57,607 bases of DNA from JBBQZO01 sp038207625 (GTDB lineage Bacteria > Pseudomonadota > Gammaproteobacteria > Burkholderiales > Burkholderiaceae_D), in contig JBBQZO010000038.1 in the NCBI GenBank assembly GCA_038207625.1, forward strand, positions 1 through 57,607. Direction: 5' to 3'. Of this stretch, positions 24,767 to 33,273 are shown in pieces. The notes beneath the pieces are model-generated. The model searched no databases. It had not been told where the DNA came from and worked only from the letters and a program-made list of their open reading frames with translations. Position 1 is the first letter of the stretch; the number at the start of each line of letters is the position of its first letter. The translations under genes and the position numbers were made by a program.

Positions 24767-25751
24767 GCCGTTATTGCTGACGCTTCGCTGTGGCGAGCAA
24801 CGCGTCGAGCTCGCGCCCGCGGTGGGCGGCGCGATTGCGCGCTTCTATGCCCAGCACGGCCTGCAGCAATATGATTGGATGCGTCCGGCCAGCATGGCCG
24901 CTCTGCTGGCGTACAATCCCGAAGCGATGGCCAGCTTCCCTCTGCTGCCATTTTGCAACCGCCTGCGCGATGGGTCAGCAACGTTTCAGGGCCGAACCTT
25001 GAAGCTGGCGCCGAACGTGGGCGGCGCGCGCCATCCGCTGCACGGCACAGGATGGCAGCAGGCATGGACAGTCAGCGCGGCCGGCCCGGCGTCGGCGCAC
25101 TTGGCGCTCGTTGACGCCGGCGGCACGTGGCCGTACCGCTTTCGTGCCAGTCAGCAATTTGAACTGGACGCCGACGGGCTGACGCTGAGCATGCAGATCG
25201 ATAATCTCGACAGCGTGCCGATGCCAGTCGGCTGCGGCCAACATCCCTATTTTCCGCGCCGTCCCGGCACGCGCGTACGCGCGACGCTGCAACAAATGTG
25301 GGAGACCGATGCCGAACGTTTGCCGACGACACTGAGCAGGCCCGCGCTGATTGCGCAGCTGGCGCGCAGCCACCCGCTTGCCGGCTTAGTTCTGGACAAC
25401 AACTTCACCGGCTGGGGACACAGCGCCCACATCGAATGGCCATCGCACGCTTCGACGCCGGGCGCCAGTCTGACGCTGCGCGCCGCGTCGCCGCTCGATT
25501 TCCTGGTTCTGTATGTGCCCGACCAGAAGGACTATTTCTGCGTCGAACCGGTCAGCAATTGCACCGACTGGCTCAATGTGCGCAACCATACGCTCGCCCA
25601 GACCGGTGGCGCCGTGCTCGCGCCGGGCGCCAGCTATCGTTGCCAGGTACGCTACGACGTGGCCTTCGACGCCGCACGCGTGGCCACTGAACCTCGTGAG
25701 CGGCCACGCGCCGATACCGGTACGGGTAAGGCAATGGGGGCCACATATTGA
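24750..25751 (+). CDS. Aldose 1-epimerase (mutarotase)
   Basis: GalM-type mutarotase of 333 residues that interconverts alpha and beta anomers of galactose or related sugars, feeding the beta-specific dehydrogenase. Family landmarks: FPLLPFCNRLRDG, HPLHGTGW (conserved His), GCGQHPYF (catalytic His) and YFCVEPVSNCTDW (catalytic Glu). The ATG at 24750 lies inside the end of dgoA (17-base overlap). It is the last gene of the dgoK operon. The first few residues (MRRRSEP) and the last about 20 are less conserved. No terminator with a T-run was seen after the stop. Confidence 0.88.
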   Translation: MRRRSEPLLLTLRCGEQRVELAPAVGGAIARFYAQHGLQQYDWMRPASMAALLAYNPEAMASFPLLPFCNRLRDGSATFQGRTLKLAPNVGGARHPLHGTGWQQAWTVSAAGPASAHLALVDAGGTWPYRFRASQQFELDADGLTLSMQIDNLDSVPMPVGCGQHPYFPRRPGTRVRATLQQMWETDAERLPTTLSRPALIAQLARSHPLAGLVLDNNFTGWGHSAHIEWPSHASTPGASLTLRAASPLDFLVLYVPDQKDYFCVEPVSNCTDWLNVRNHTLAQTGGAVLAPGASYRCQVRYDVAFDAARVATEPRERPRADTGTGKAMGATY

Positions 25752-25864
25752 CACATCGCAATTTTCCCTTGGCGTTTCCTCAGTAGTATTTTGAAGGCAG
25801 CGTCGCTTTCTTTGCAATGGGCAACGCCATCGACGCAGCGTCCACCACAAAGCAAGGAATTGCC

Positions 25865-26017
25865 ATGACTACTCGCGAACGTTGCTGGACGCCGCGCTGC
25901 GATTGCCTCATCGTGCCGCAGACCGCCGTGCGTGACAGTGGCGGTGTCAGGCAATGCGCCGCTGGCCCGATGACGCAGTTGTCTGGTCAGACAACGCCAA
26001 CCGCCATGATGGCCTAG
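25865..26017 (+). other. Possible short leader frame before the diguanylate cyclase gene
   Basis: A 50-codon frame (MTTRERCWTPRCDCLIVPQT...) whose ATG follows AAGGAATTGCC, a better ribosome-binding site than any in front of the GGDEF-EAL frame. It overlaps the first 64 bases of that frame, one position out of register. It matches no family I know. It is a coupling leader, the true 5-prime end of the big gene separated by a frameshift, or chance. Confidence 0.25.
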
Positions 26018-28314
26018 TCACCGTGTCCCCCAACCCACTGCATCGTCTGCTCGCCCAACAGCTGGCATACCAGTTTGGCGACACCTTGGTGGCCAGCGAT
26101 GGTTGGCTGGCCCTGCTTGGCGTGATCAGCCGCCACTACACCGATGCGGAGCAAGAGCGCAAACTGCTGGAAAACGCCCTCGAAATGAACTCGCTGGAAC
26201 TGACCGAGGCGTACGGTCACTTGCGCACCCAGTCCGAGCAAGAGCATGCGCTGCTGCGCGGCGTGATCGACTCAATCCCCGATCTGATCTTCTTCAAGAC
26301 ACCCGACTGTGCCTATCTGGGTTGCAATAAGGCCTGCGAGGCCTATTTTGGACTCCCGGAAAGCCAGATTGTGGGAAAGATGGACGGCGATCTGATCGAT
26401 GCCGCCACCGCCGCAATTTACCGGCAACGAGATCTCGAAATGCAGGCACGCCACCAGCCCTGCATCGACGAGCAATGGGTGCCCTATCCGAAGCTGGGAA
26501 TGGTGTGCCTGGAAATTCTGCGCACGCCGTATTTCGGCGTCGATGGCAAGCTGCTCGGCATGATCGGCATTGGCCGCGACGTGACCGAACGCAAGCGCAT
26601 CGACGAGCGCATGCGCATCGCCTCGCTGGTCTACCAGAACAGCAGCGAAGGGATGCTCGTCACCGACGCCAACTATCGCATTGTGGCCATCAATCCGGCC
26701 TTCACCCGCATCACCGGTTACACGTTCGAGGAGGTCGCTGGCAAGGACCCCAACCAGTTCAGCTCGGGGCGTCAGGACGCTCAGTTTTACAGCAGGATGT
26801 GGGCCGAACTGCGCAGCGTCGGCTGCTGGCATGGCGAGTTGTGGGACAAGCGCAAGAACGGCGAGCTGCACGCCAAGGCGATGGTGATCAATTCGCTGAT
26901 CAACGACGCCGGCGCGCCGCAAGGCTACGTGGCATTGTTTTCCGACATCACCGACAAAAAGAAATCGGAAGAATTGATTTGGCGCCAGGCCAATTTTGAC
27001 GAGTTGACCGGCCTGCCCAACCGGCGCATGTTCAGCGACCGGATGAAACAGGAGGTCAAGAACGCGCGCCGCTCCGGCCTGTCGCTGGCTCTGCTGTTTA
27101 TCGACCTGGATCACTTCAAGGAGATTAACGATACGCTCGGCCACAAAACCGGCGACCAGCTGTTGCAGCAGGCCGGCCAACGCATCACGGCGCTCACGCG
27201 CGAGTCCGACACCGTGGCGCGGCTGGGCGGCGATGAATTTACCGTCGTGCTGGCGCGAATTCGCGACGGCGCCCACGTCGAACGGGTGGCCCAGGCGCTC
27301 ATCGACCAGCTCGCTCAGCCTTTCACGCTGGGCAACGATATCGTGTATGTCTCGGCCAGCATCGGCATTACGCTGTATCCGGGCGATGCGAACAGTGCCG
27401 AGCAGCTGCTCAATAACGCTGACCAGGCGATGTATGTGGCCAAGAGCAGCGGCGGCAATCGCTTCAGCTATTTCACGGCGTGTCTGCAGCAAGCGGCCCA
27501 GAGTCGGCGCCGTCTGATCAACGACCTGCACGGCGCCCTGGCCGCGAATCAGTTCCAGGTCTACTTTCAGCCCATTTTGGAGCTCTCCACGCAACGCATC
27601 TACAAGGCCGAAGCGCTGCTGCGCTGGCACCATCCCGAGCGCGGCATGGTATCGCCGGCCGAGTTCATTCCGCTGGCTGAGGAAACCGGCTTGATCGTCG
27701 ACATTGGCGACTGGGTGTTTCGCGAGGCGGCCCGCTGGGCCAAGCGTTGGATGGCCGTCTGTCCGGGCGGCTTTCAGGTCAGCGTCAATATCTCGCCGGT
27801 GCAGTTTCGCAAGGATGGCCTCGGCCAGGAACAGGCATGGCTGGATTATCTCGATGCGATCGGGCTCTCGCGCGCCAGTGTGCTGTTGGAAATTACCGAA
27901 GGCTTGTTACTGGAAGTTAACAGCAAGATTTCTTCCAAATTGCGGCGCTACCGCGAGGCCGGGATTCAGATGGCGATCGACGATTTCGGAACCGGGTACT
28001 CATCGCTGTCTTACCTGAAAAAACTCGATATCGATTTCCTCAAGATCGACAAGTCGTTCATTTCGAATCTGGCCACCGACCCCAATGACATGGCCCTGTC
28101 CGAAGCGATCATCGTCATGGCGCACAAACTGGGCTTGGCCGTCATCGCCGAGGGCGTCGAGACCGACGAGCAGCGCAGCTTCCTGGCCGCCGCCGGCTGC
28201 GATTTTGTGCAGGGCTACCTGTTCTCAAAGCCGCTGCCGCCCTGCCAGTTCGAACTGTTGTTACGCCAGTCTTCCGGCCAGTGCTCGCCCACCAGGTTCG
28301 CGCTGCCGGTATGA
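25954..28314 (+). CDS. PAS-PAS-GGDEF-EAL cyclic-di-GMP signalling protein
   Basis: A 786-residue protein with two PAS domains (about 95-215 and 220-340), a GGDEF domain with intact RLGGDEF (about 423-429) and an EAL domain with EALLRW (about 552) plus the catalytic-type segments EITEGLLL, DDFGTGYSSLSYLKKL, DFLKIDKSFI and AEGVETDEQ. Both active sites look complete, so it could make or degrade c-di-GMP under PAS control. No membrane segment is obvious, so it is probably cytoplasmic. The start is uncertain: the ATG at 25954 has only a weak AGG, and a GTG at 26023 is possible. It ends five bases before the convergent SDR gene and has no operator copy. Confidence 0.92.
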   Translation: MRRWPDDAVVWSDNANRHDGLVTVSPNPLHRLLAQQLAYQFGDTLVASDGWLALLGVISRHYTDAEQERKLLENALEMNSLELTEAYGHLRTQSEQEHALLRGVIDSIPDLIFFKTPDCAYLGCNKACEAYFGLPESQIVGKMDGDLIDAATAAIYRQRDLEMQARHQPCIDEQWVPYPKLGMVCLEILRTPYFGVDGKLLGMIGIGRDVTERKRIDERMRIASLVYQNSSEGMLVTDANYRIVAINPAFTRITGYTFEEVAGKDPNQFSSGRQDAQFYSRMWAELRSVGCWHGELWDKRKNGELHAKAMVINSLINDAGAPQGYVALFSDITDKKKSEELIWRQANFDELTGLPNRRMFSDRMKQEVKNARRSGLSLALLFIDLDHFKEINDTLGHKTGDQLLQQAGQRITALTRESDTVARLGGDEFTVVLARIRDGAHVERVAQALIDQLAQPFTLGNDIVYVSASIGITLYPGDANSAEQLLNNADQAMYVAKSSGGNRFSYFTACLQQAAQSRRRLINDLHGALAANQFQVYFQPILELSTQRIYKAEALLRWHHPERGMVSPAEFIPLAEETGLIVDIGDWVFREAARWAKRWMAVCPGGFQVSVNISPVQFRKDGLGQEQAWLDYLDAIGLSRASVLLEITEGLLLEVNSKISSKLRRYREAGIQMAIDDFGTGYSSLSYLKKLDIDFLKIDKSFISNLATDPNDMALSEAIIVMAHKLGLAVIAEGVETDEQRSFLAAAGCDFVQGYLFSKPLPPCQFELLLRQSSGQCSPTRFALPV

Positions 28315-28319
28315 CGCCG

Positions 28320-29096
28320 CTAGCACCAGCCGGCATCGACAATGAATTCCTGCGCGGTGCACATGGCGCTGTCATCAGCGGCCAGAAACAGCGCCATGCG
28401 TGCGATATCGTCGGGCACCAGCCTGCCGGGCAGGCATTGGTTGCGCTTGATTTGCTCGTCCGCTTGCGCATCGACCCACATCGTTAGCTGACGCTCCGTC
28501 ATGACCCAGCCTGGCGTGAGCGTGTTGATGCGTATTCTGTGCGCTCCCAGATCACGCGCCAGACCGCGCGTGAGGCCGCTGACGGCCGCTTTCGAGGTCG
28601 CATACACGGGATACCCGCCCGCGTTCACGTGCCAGCCCATCGAACCGACGTTGATGATCGAGCCGCCGCCGCGCCGTTGCATACCTGCCAGCACGCTCTG
28701 GCACGCAAAAAACAGCGGACGCTGGTTGATCGCGATGCGCTCATCCCAGTACGCCGGCGTCACGTCCTCGAGACGATGACGCTGGTCATTGGCCGCATTG
28801 TTGACGAGCACGTCGAAGTCGCCCAGTTGCGAGGCCATCTCGGCCATCGTCAGCTGTAAGGATGCAATGTCGCGGATATCGCAATACGCGAAGCGTGGCG
28901 CCGGGAAATCCTGCCCCGCCAGCTGTGCGCAAAGCGCTATGCTCGCCTCGCTGGCGATGTCGACAAAGCCCACATGCGCGCCCTGGCGTGCAAACGCCGC
29001 CACCAGCGCGGCGCCGATGCCGCTGCCACCGCCAGTAATAAAGACCCGCTTGCCGTTCAGGCTGGGGAACTGTCCGTACTCATTTTTGCATGCCAT
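28320..29096 (-). CDS. SDR-family sugar dehydrogenase, probable D-galactose 1-dehydrogenase
   Basis: Classical short-chain dehydrogenase of 258 residues. NAD(P)-binding TGGGSGIG is at 21-28, NNAA at 99-102, and the catalytic Ser152, Tyr165 and Lys169 (YATSK) are all present. The acidic residue in FVDIA after the second strand suggests NAD preference. It is the last gene of the chvE-gguA-gguB operon, 28 bases after the permease. That position, with a lactonase and sugar-acid dehydratase in the same regulon, makes oxidation of D-galactose (or L-arabinose) to the lactone its likely reaction. Exact sugar specificity is inference. Confidence 0.85.
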   Translation of the reverse strand: MACKNEYGQFPSLNGKRVFITGGGSGIGAALVAAFARQGAHVGFVDIASEASIALCAQLAGQDFPAPRFAYCDIRDIASLQLTMAEMASQLGDFDVLVNNAANDQRHRLEDVTPAYWDERIAINQRPLFFACQSVLAGMQRRGGGSIINVGSMGWHVNAGGYPVYATSKAAVSGLTRGLARDLGAHRIRINTLTPGWVMTERQLTMWVDAQADEQIKRNQCLPGRLVPDDIARMALFLAADDSAMCTAQEFIVDAGWC

Positions 29097-29124
29097 ACAC
29101 TAATTCGATCCACTCAAGTTACAT

Positions 29125-30345
29125 CTATTTGTTCTTGTTATACACGTCGACCGACACTGCCGCCAGCAACACCAGCCCTTTGATCACCTGCTGATAGTCG
29201 ATCCCGATACCCATGATCGACATGCCGTTGTTCATCACACCCATGATGAAGGCGCCAATCACCGCCCCCATCACCTTGCCCACCCCACCCGAGGCCGACG
29301 CGCCACCGATGAAACAGGCGGCAATCACGTCAAGCTCAAAGCCGCTGCCCGCCTTTGGCGTGGCGGTGTTCAAGCGTGCCGCGAAGATCAGCCCGGCCAG
29401 CGCCGCCAGCACGCCCAGATTGACAAACGTATAGAACGACACCCACTCGGTGCGTATGCCCGACAGCTTAGCGGCCTTCTCGTTGCCGCCCACCGCATAC
29501 ACGCGCCGCCCCAGCGTAGTGCGGTTGGCCACAAAACTGTAGCCGAACATCAGCACCAGCATGATCATCAGCACGTTCGGCATGCCCTTGTAGGACGCAA
29601 GCAAAAAACTGAAATACATCAGCGTGACCGACAGCGCCAGGTTTTGCCCGATGAACAGCGCCCGTGGCGCTTGCTCAACGGCGTGGCGGGCCTGGTTGGC
29701 GCGCACCCGCATGCGCAATACCACCAGCAGCAGTGCGATCGCCGCGCCCAGTACTAGCGAACTCAGGCGCAGCGTCGCGCCATTTAGCGGATCGGCGATG
29801 AAACCTGAACTGAGCATCTGGAATTGATCGGGAAACGGACCCACCGACTGGCCCTGCAGCAGCACCAGACTCAGGCCCTTAAACACCAGCATGCCTGCCA
29901 GCGTGACGATGAACGAAGGAATGCGCAGAAACGCCACCCAGTAGCCTTGCGCTGCGCCGATGGCGGCCCCGGCAAGCAGGCAGATCAGGGCGGCCCAGAT
30001 CGGTGCCATCTGCAAATTGACCATCAGCACCGCCGAGAGCGCGCCGATGAAGCCCACCACCGAGCCGACCGACAAGTCAATGTGGCCGGCCACAATCACC
30101 ATCAGCATGCCCAGCGCCATGATGACGATATAGCTGTTTTGCAGCACCAGATTGGTCAAGTTGAGCGGCTCGAGCAAGGTGCCGTCGGTCATGTACTGGA
30201 AGAACGCCATGATCGCCACCAGCGACAGCAGCATGCCGTAGTCGCGCATGCCGCGTTTGAACAGCGCGCCGTGCCGTTGCTTGGTTATTTGCGGCGCCGC
30301 GGCCGATGTCGCCACTGGCGCGCTTGCGGCTGAATATTCTGCCAT
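29125..30345 (-). CDS. gguB: Sugar ABC transporter permease, GguB/XylH type
   Basis: Inner-membrane permease of 406 residues with about ten hydrophobic segments. The family motif VIVAGHIDLSVGSVVGFIGA near residue 90 and the late motif GGASASGGVGKVMGAVIGAFIMGVMNNGMSIMGI are diagnostic of the monosaccharide (CUT2) family. The ATG at 30345 follows the ATPase stop by one base, with GGGGAC upstream, and is preferred over the ATG 30 bases earlier. It transports the sugar delivered by the ChvE-like protein, with energy from GguA. Confidence 0.92.
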   Translation of the reverse strand: MAEYSAASAPVATSAAAPQITKQRHGALFKRGMRDYGMLLSLVAIMAFFQYMTDGTLLEPLNLTNLVLQNSYIVIMALGMLMVIVAGHIDLSVGSVVGFIGALSAVLMVNLQMAPIWAALICLLAGAAIGAAQGYWVAFLRIPSFIVTLAGMLVFKGLSLVLLQGQSVGPFPDQFQMLSSGFIADPLNGATLRLSSLVLGAAIALLLVVLRMRVRANQARHAVEQAPRALFIGQNLALSVTLMYFSFLLASYKGMPNVLMIMLVLMFGYSFVANRTTLGRRVYAVGGNEKAAKLSGIRTEWVSFYTFVNLGVLAALAGLIFAARLNTATPKAGSGFELDVIAACFIGGASASGGVGKVMGAVIGAFIMGVMNNGMSIMGIGIDYQQVIKGLVLLAAVSVDVYNKNK

Positions 30346-30346
30346 A

Positions 30347-31876
30347 TTAATTGTCCCCGTTTTTGATAATGGCACGCATGATCTTCTCCTGGCTGGCGTC
30401 GGCGGCCGCCATTTCGGCCACCAGCGCGCCCTCGTTCATGACATAGATCCGGTCGCACATGCCGAGCAACTCGGGCATCTCCGACGAGATCATGATGATG
30501 GCTTTGCCTTGCGCGGCCAGTTCGTTGATGATGCTGTAAATCTCGTATTTGGCGCCCACGTCGATGCCGCGACTGGGCTCGTCGAGGATCAGCACTTGCG
30601 GATCGGAGAACAGCCATTTCCCCAACATGACTTTTTGCTGATTTCCGCCCGACAGATTGCCAACTTGTTGCATCACGTTCGCGCAGCGGATGCGAAACCG
30701 TTCGCGATAGCCGTTTGCCACCGACTGCTCCAGGCCATCGTCAAGCACCCCGTGGCGCGCGACGCCGGGCAAGTTGGCCAGCGATATGTTCTTGCGAATA
30801 TCCTCGCCCAACAACAAGCCGCATCCCTTGCGGTCTTCCGTGACGTAGGCGATGCCGTGCGCGATCGCTTTGGGCACCGTCGACAGGTCGACCGTGATTC
30901 CATGTAACAAGGCGCGCCCGCTGATCTTCTGTCCATACGAACGACCGAAGATGCTCATCGCCAGCTCGGTGCGCCCTGCCCCCATCAAGCCGGCGATGCC
31001 GAGCACCTCGCCGCGGTTGACATGAAAATTGACGCCCTTGATCAGCTCGCGCGCAGCATGTTCGTGATGATGCACGCGCCAGTCCATCACCTCAAAGATG
31101 CGTTCGCCGATCTGCGCTTTGCGGCGCGGATAGCGTTCGGCCATGTCGCGCCCGACCATGCTGCGGATGATGTGATCCTCGCTGATGGCGTCCTTGCGGC
31201 AATCGAGCGTGGCCACGCTGCTGCCGTCGCGCAGCACCGTGATGGCGTCCGCGACGGTCGAAATTTCATTGAGCTTGTGCGAGATCAGGATCGACGCGAT
31301 GCCCTCGCGCTTGAGCTCGAGCAACAAGGCCAGCAAGGCCGCGCTATCGCTTTCGTTCAGGCTGGCCGTGGGCTCGTCAAGGATCAACAACTTGACCTGT
31401 TTCGACAGCGCCTTGGCAATTTCGACCAGTTGCTGCTTGCCCACGCCAAGCTCCGACACCAGCGTCGACGGCGCCTCGCTCAAGCCCACCTTGCGCAGCA
31501 AGGCGGCGGTCTTGGCGTACGACAGATTGGCGTCGATCACGCCGAAACGCGCCTGCTCGTTGCCAAGAAAGATATTCTCGCTGATCGACAGCATCGGCAC
31601 CAGCGCGAGCTCCTGGTGAATGATGACGATGCCCACGCGCTCGCTGTCGGCCACGCCGCCAAAACGCCGCTCCTGGCCCAGGAAATCGATCTGGCCCGAA
31701 TACGAACCGTAGGGATAGACGCCGCTGAGCACTTTCATCAGCGTCGACTTGCCGGCGCCATTTTCTCCCACCACCGCATGGATCGTCGCGCTGGCGACCT
31801 TCAGTTCGACATTATCCAGCGCTTTCACGCCCGGAAATGTCTTCTGAATTCCAGACATCTCCAGAATACTCGTCAT
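30347..31876 (-). CDS. gguA: Sugar ABC transporter ATP-binding protein, GguA/XylG type
   Basis: Tandem-ATPase subunit of a CUT2 monosaccharide importer, 509 residues. The first domain has Walker A GENGAGKST and Walker B LLILDEPTASL with a modified signature (LGVGKQQLVEIAKAL). The second has a degenerate Walker A (GLMGAGRTEL), LSGGNQQKVMLGKWL and VLILDEPSRGID, the usual CUT2 asymmetry. The ATG at 31876 has AGAGGA upstream; the open frame extends further but without family similarity. Its stop is one base from the permease start. Confidence 0.93.
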   Translation of the reverse strand: MTSILEMSGIQKTFPGVKALDNVELKVASATIHAVVGENGAGKSTLMKVLSGVYPYGSYSGQIDFLGQERRFGGVADSERVGIVIIHQELALVPMLSISENIFLGNEQARFGVIDANLSYAKTAALLRKVGLSEAPSTLVSELGVGKQQLVEIAKALSKQVKLLILDEPTASLNESDSAALLALLLELKREGIASILISHKLNEISTVADAITVLRDGSSVATLDCRKDAISEDHIIRSMVGRDMAERYPRRKAQIGERIFEVMDWRVHHHEHAARELIKGVNFHVNRGEVLGIAGLMGAGRTELAMSIFGRSYGQKISGRALLHGITVDLSTVPKAIAHGIAYVTEDRKGCGLLLGEDIRKNISLANLPGVARHGVLDDGLEQSVANGYRERFRIRCANVMQQVGNLSGGNQQKVMLGKWLFSDPQVLILDEPSRGIDVGAKYEIYSIINELAAQGKAIIMISSEMPELLGMCDRIYVMNEGALVAEMAAADASQEKIMRAIIKNGDN

Positions 31877-31904
31877 TGCATGATTCCTCTGCATGCGCTG
31901 GGCG

Positions 31905-32972
31905 TCATTTGAACTGACTTTCGCTGTAGTAGCCGCTGCCGGTGACCAGCACCGCCTTCCAGTTCGCCGCATCGACGCTGACCGGTTTGAGCAAGTACGA
32001 CGGCACGACCTTGACACCGTTGTTGTAGGTCTTGTTATCGTTGGTCGCAGGTACCTGTCCATTCAACATCGCGTCGACCATCGCTACCGTCACCTTGGCC
32101 AATTCACGGGTGTCCTTGAACACGGTCGAACGCTGCTCGCCGCGCAATATCGATTTAACCGACGCCACTTCCGCATCCTGCCCCGTCACCACCGGCATCG
32201 GCAGCTTCGGCGTGCCATACCCGACCCCTTTGAGCGAGGACAGAATGCCGATGCTCAAGCCATCATAGGGCGACAACACGGCGTCGACGCGCGTCTTGCC
32301 GTAGTAGGCGCTAAGCAGGTTGTCCATGCGCGCCTGTGCCACGCCGCCATCCCAGCGCAGCGTCGCCACCTTGTCCATGCCGGTTTGCTTGCTGGCGACA
32401 ATCAGCTTGCCCTGGTCGATGTAGGGTTTGAGCACCGACATCGCGCCGTCATAGAAGAAAAATGCATTGCTGTCGTCGGACGAGCCGCCGAACAACTCGA
32501 TGCGGAACGGCCCCTTGGCCTTGTTCAGTTCGAGCGCCTGGACGATGTAACTCCCTTGCAGCACGCCGACCTGAAAATTATCGAACGTCGCATAGTAATC
32601 GACGTTCTTGGTGCCGCGGATCAAGCGGTCATAGGCGATCACCTTGATGCCGCGGTCGGCCGCTTTCTTCAGCGTGTTCGTCAAGGTCGATCCATCGATC
32701 GCCGCGATCACCAGCACTTTGACGCCCTTGGTAATCATGTTCTCGATTTGCGCGACCTGGTTCGGAATGTCGTCATCCGCATACTGCAAATCGGTTTTGT
32801 AGCCCTTGTCCTTGAACGCTTTGAGCATGTTGCTGCCATCGGCGATCCAGCGCGCCGATGATTTGGTCGGCATCGAGATGCCCACCGGGCCCTTGTCTTG
32901 CGCATGGGCGATGTGTGTCATTCCGACTAGCAGTAGGGCCGCTGCCAGCGTCCGTCTCTTGAACAAATTCAC
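31905..32972 (-). CDS. chvE: ChvE-like periplasmic sugar-binding protein
   Basis: Periplasmic binding protein of 355 residues (Peripla_BP_4, ChvE/XylF group) with signal peptide VNLFKRRTLAAALLLVGMTHIAHAQ. In Agrobacterium ChvE binds galactose, arabinose, glucose and related sugars. The typical mature start GPVGISMPTKSSARWIADG and the C-terminal SYLLKPVSVDAANWK are present. Start chosen: GTG at 32972, because AAGGAGATCAC directly precedes it; the longer open frame to 33023 lacks such a site. It is first gene of the chvE-gguA-gguB-SDR operon, with operator copy D upstream. Confidence 0.93.
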   Translation of the reverse strand: MNLFKRRTLAAALLLVGMTHIAHAQDKGPVGISMPTKSSARWIADGSNMLKAFKDKGYKTDLQYADDDIPNQVAQIENMITKGVKVLVIAAIDGSTLTNTLKKAADRGIKVIAYDRLIRGTKNVDYYATFDNFQVGVLQGSYIVQALELNKAKGPFRIELFGGSSDDSNAFFFYDGAMSVLKPYIDQGKLIVASKQTGMDKVATLRWDGGVAQARMDNLLSAYYGKTRVDAVLSPYDGLSIGILSSLKGVGYGTPKLPMPVVTGQDAEVASVKSILRGEQRSTVFKDTRELAKVTVAMVDAMLNGQVPATNDNKTYNNGVKVVPSYLLKPVSVDAANWKAVLVTGSGYYSESQFK

Positions 32973-33046
32973 GTGATCTCCTTGGGTCTCTTTTGTCGCA
33001 CGCGGTCTATTCCCACGTGTCATTGAGCGATATTAACGGAGCATCC

Positions 33047-33096
33047 GATATGTTTCAAATGACATTTTGGAGGAATTCAATACCGCAATTGATATC
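33047..33096 (-). promoter_or_regulatory. Galactose-regulon composite operator, copy D (chvE operon)
   Basis: Read toward chvE: GATATC (33091-33096), six bases, GGTATT (33079-33084), 26 bases, CATATC (33047-33052), then 74 bases to the GTG. Spacing equals copies A, B and C. Copies C and D are closest in sequence: both have GTATTGAA at the middle box and end the spacer in GAAA. The remaining 33097-33273 up to the next, divergent gene shows nothing else I can name. Confidence 0.72.
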
Positions 33097-33273
33097 ATTC
33101 CGGTCTATCTGGACCGCTTGAAACAAGCGCCCGTTTGCGGACGCGGTCCGGCCGATTTGTCGCAGCGCACCGCATGCGCACACGCAAGGGCTTGCGTCGA
33201 GCCCGCAGACAGCGTTTGACAGACACCTGCGAACGTCTCTATATTGGCGGCTTCGCACAATGAAACCAGCCCG

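Noticed and set aside
26272..27633. Minus-strand open frame of 453 codons over the GGDEF-EAL gene
   Set aside because: It is antisense to two PAS domains and the GGDEF domain, which carry full motifs. No evidence of its own.
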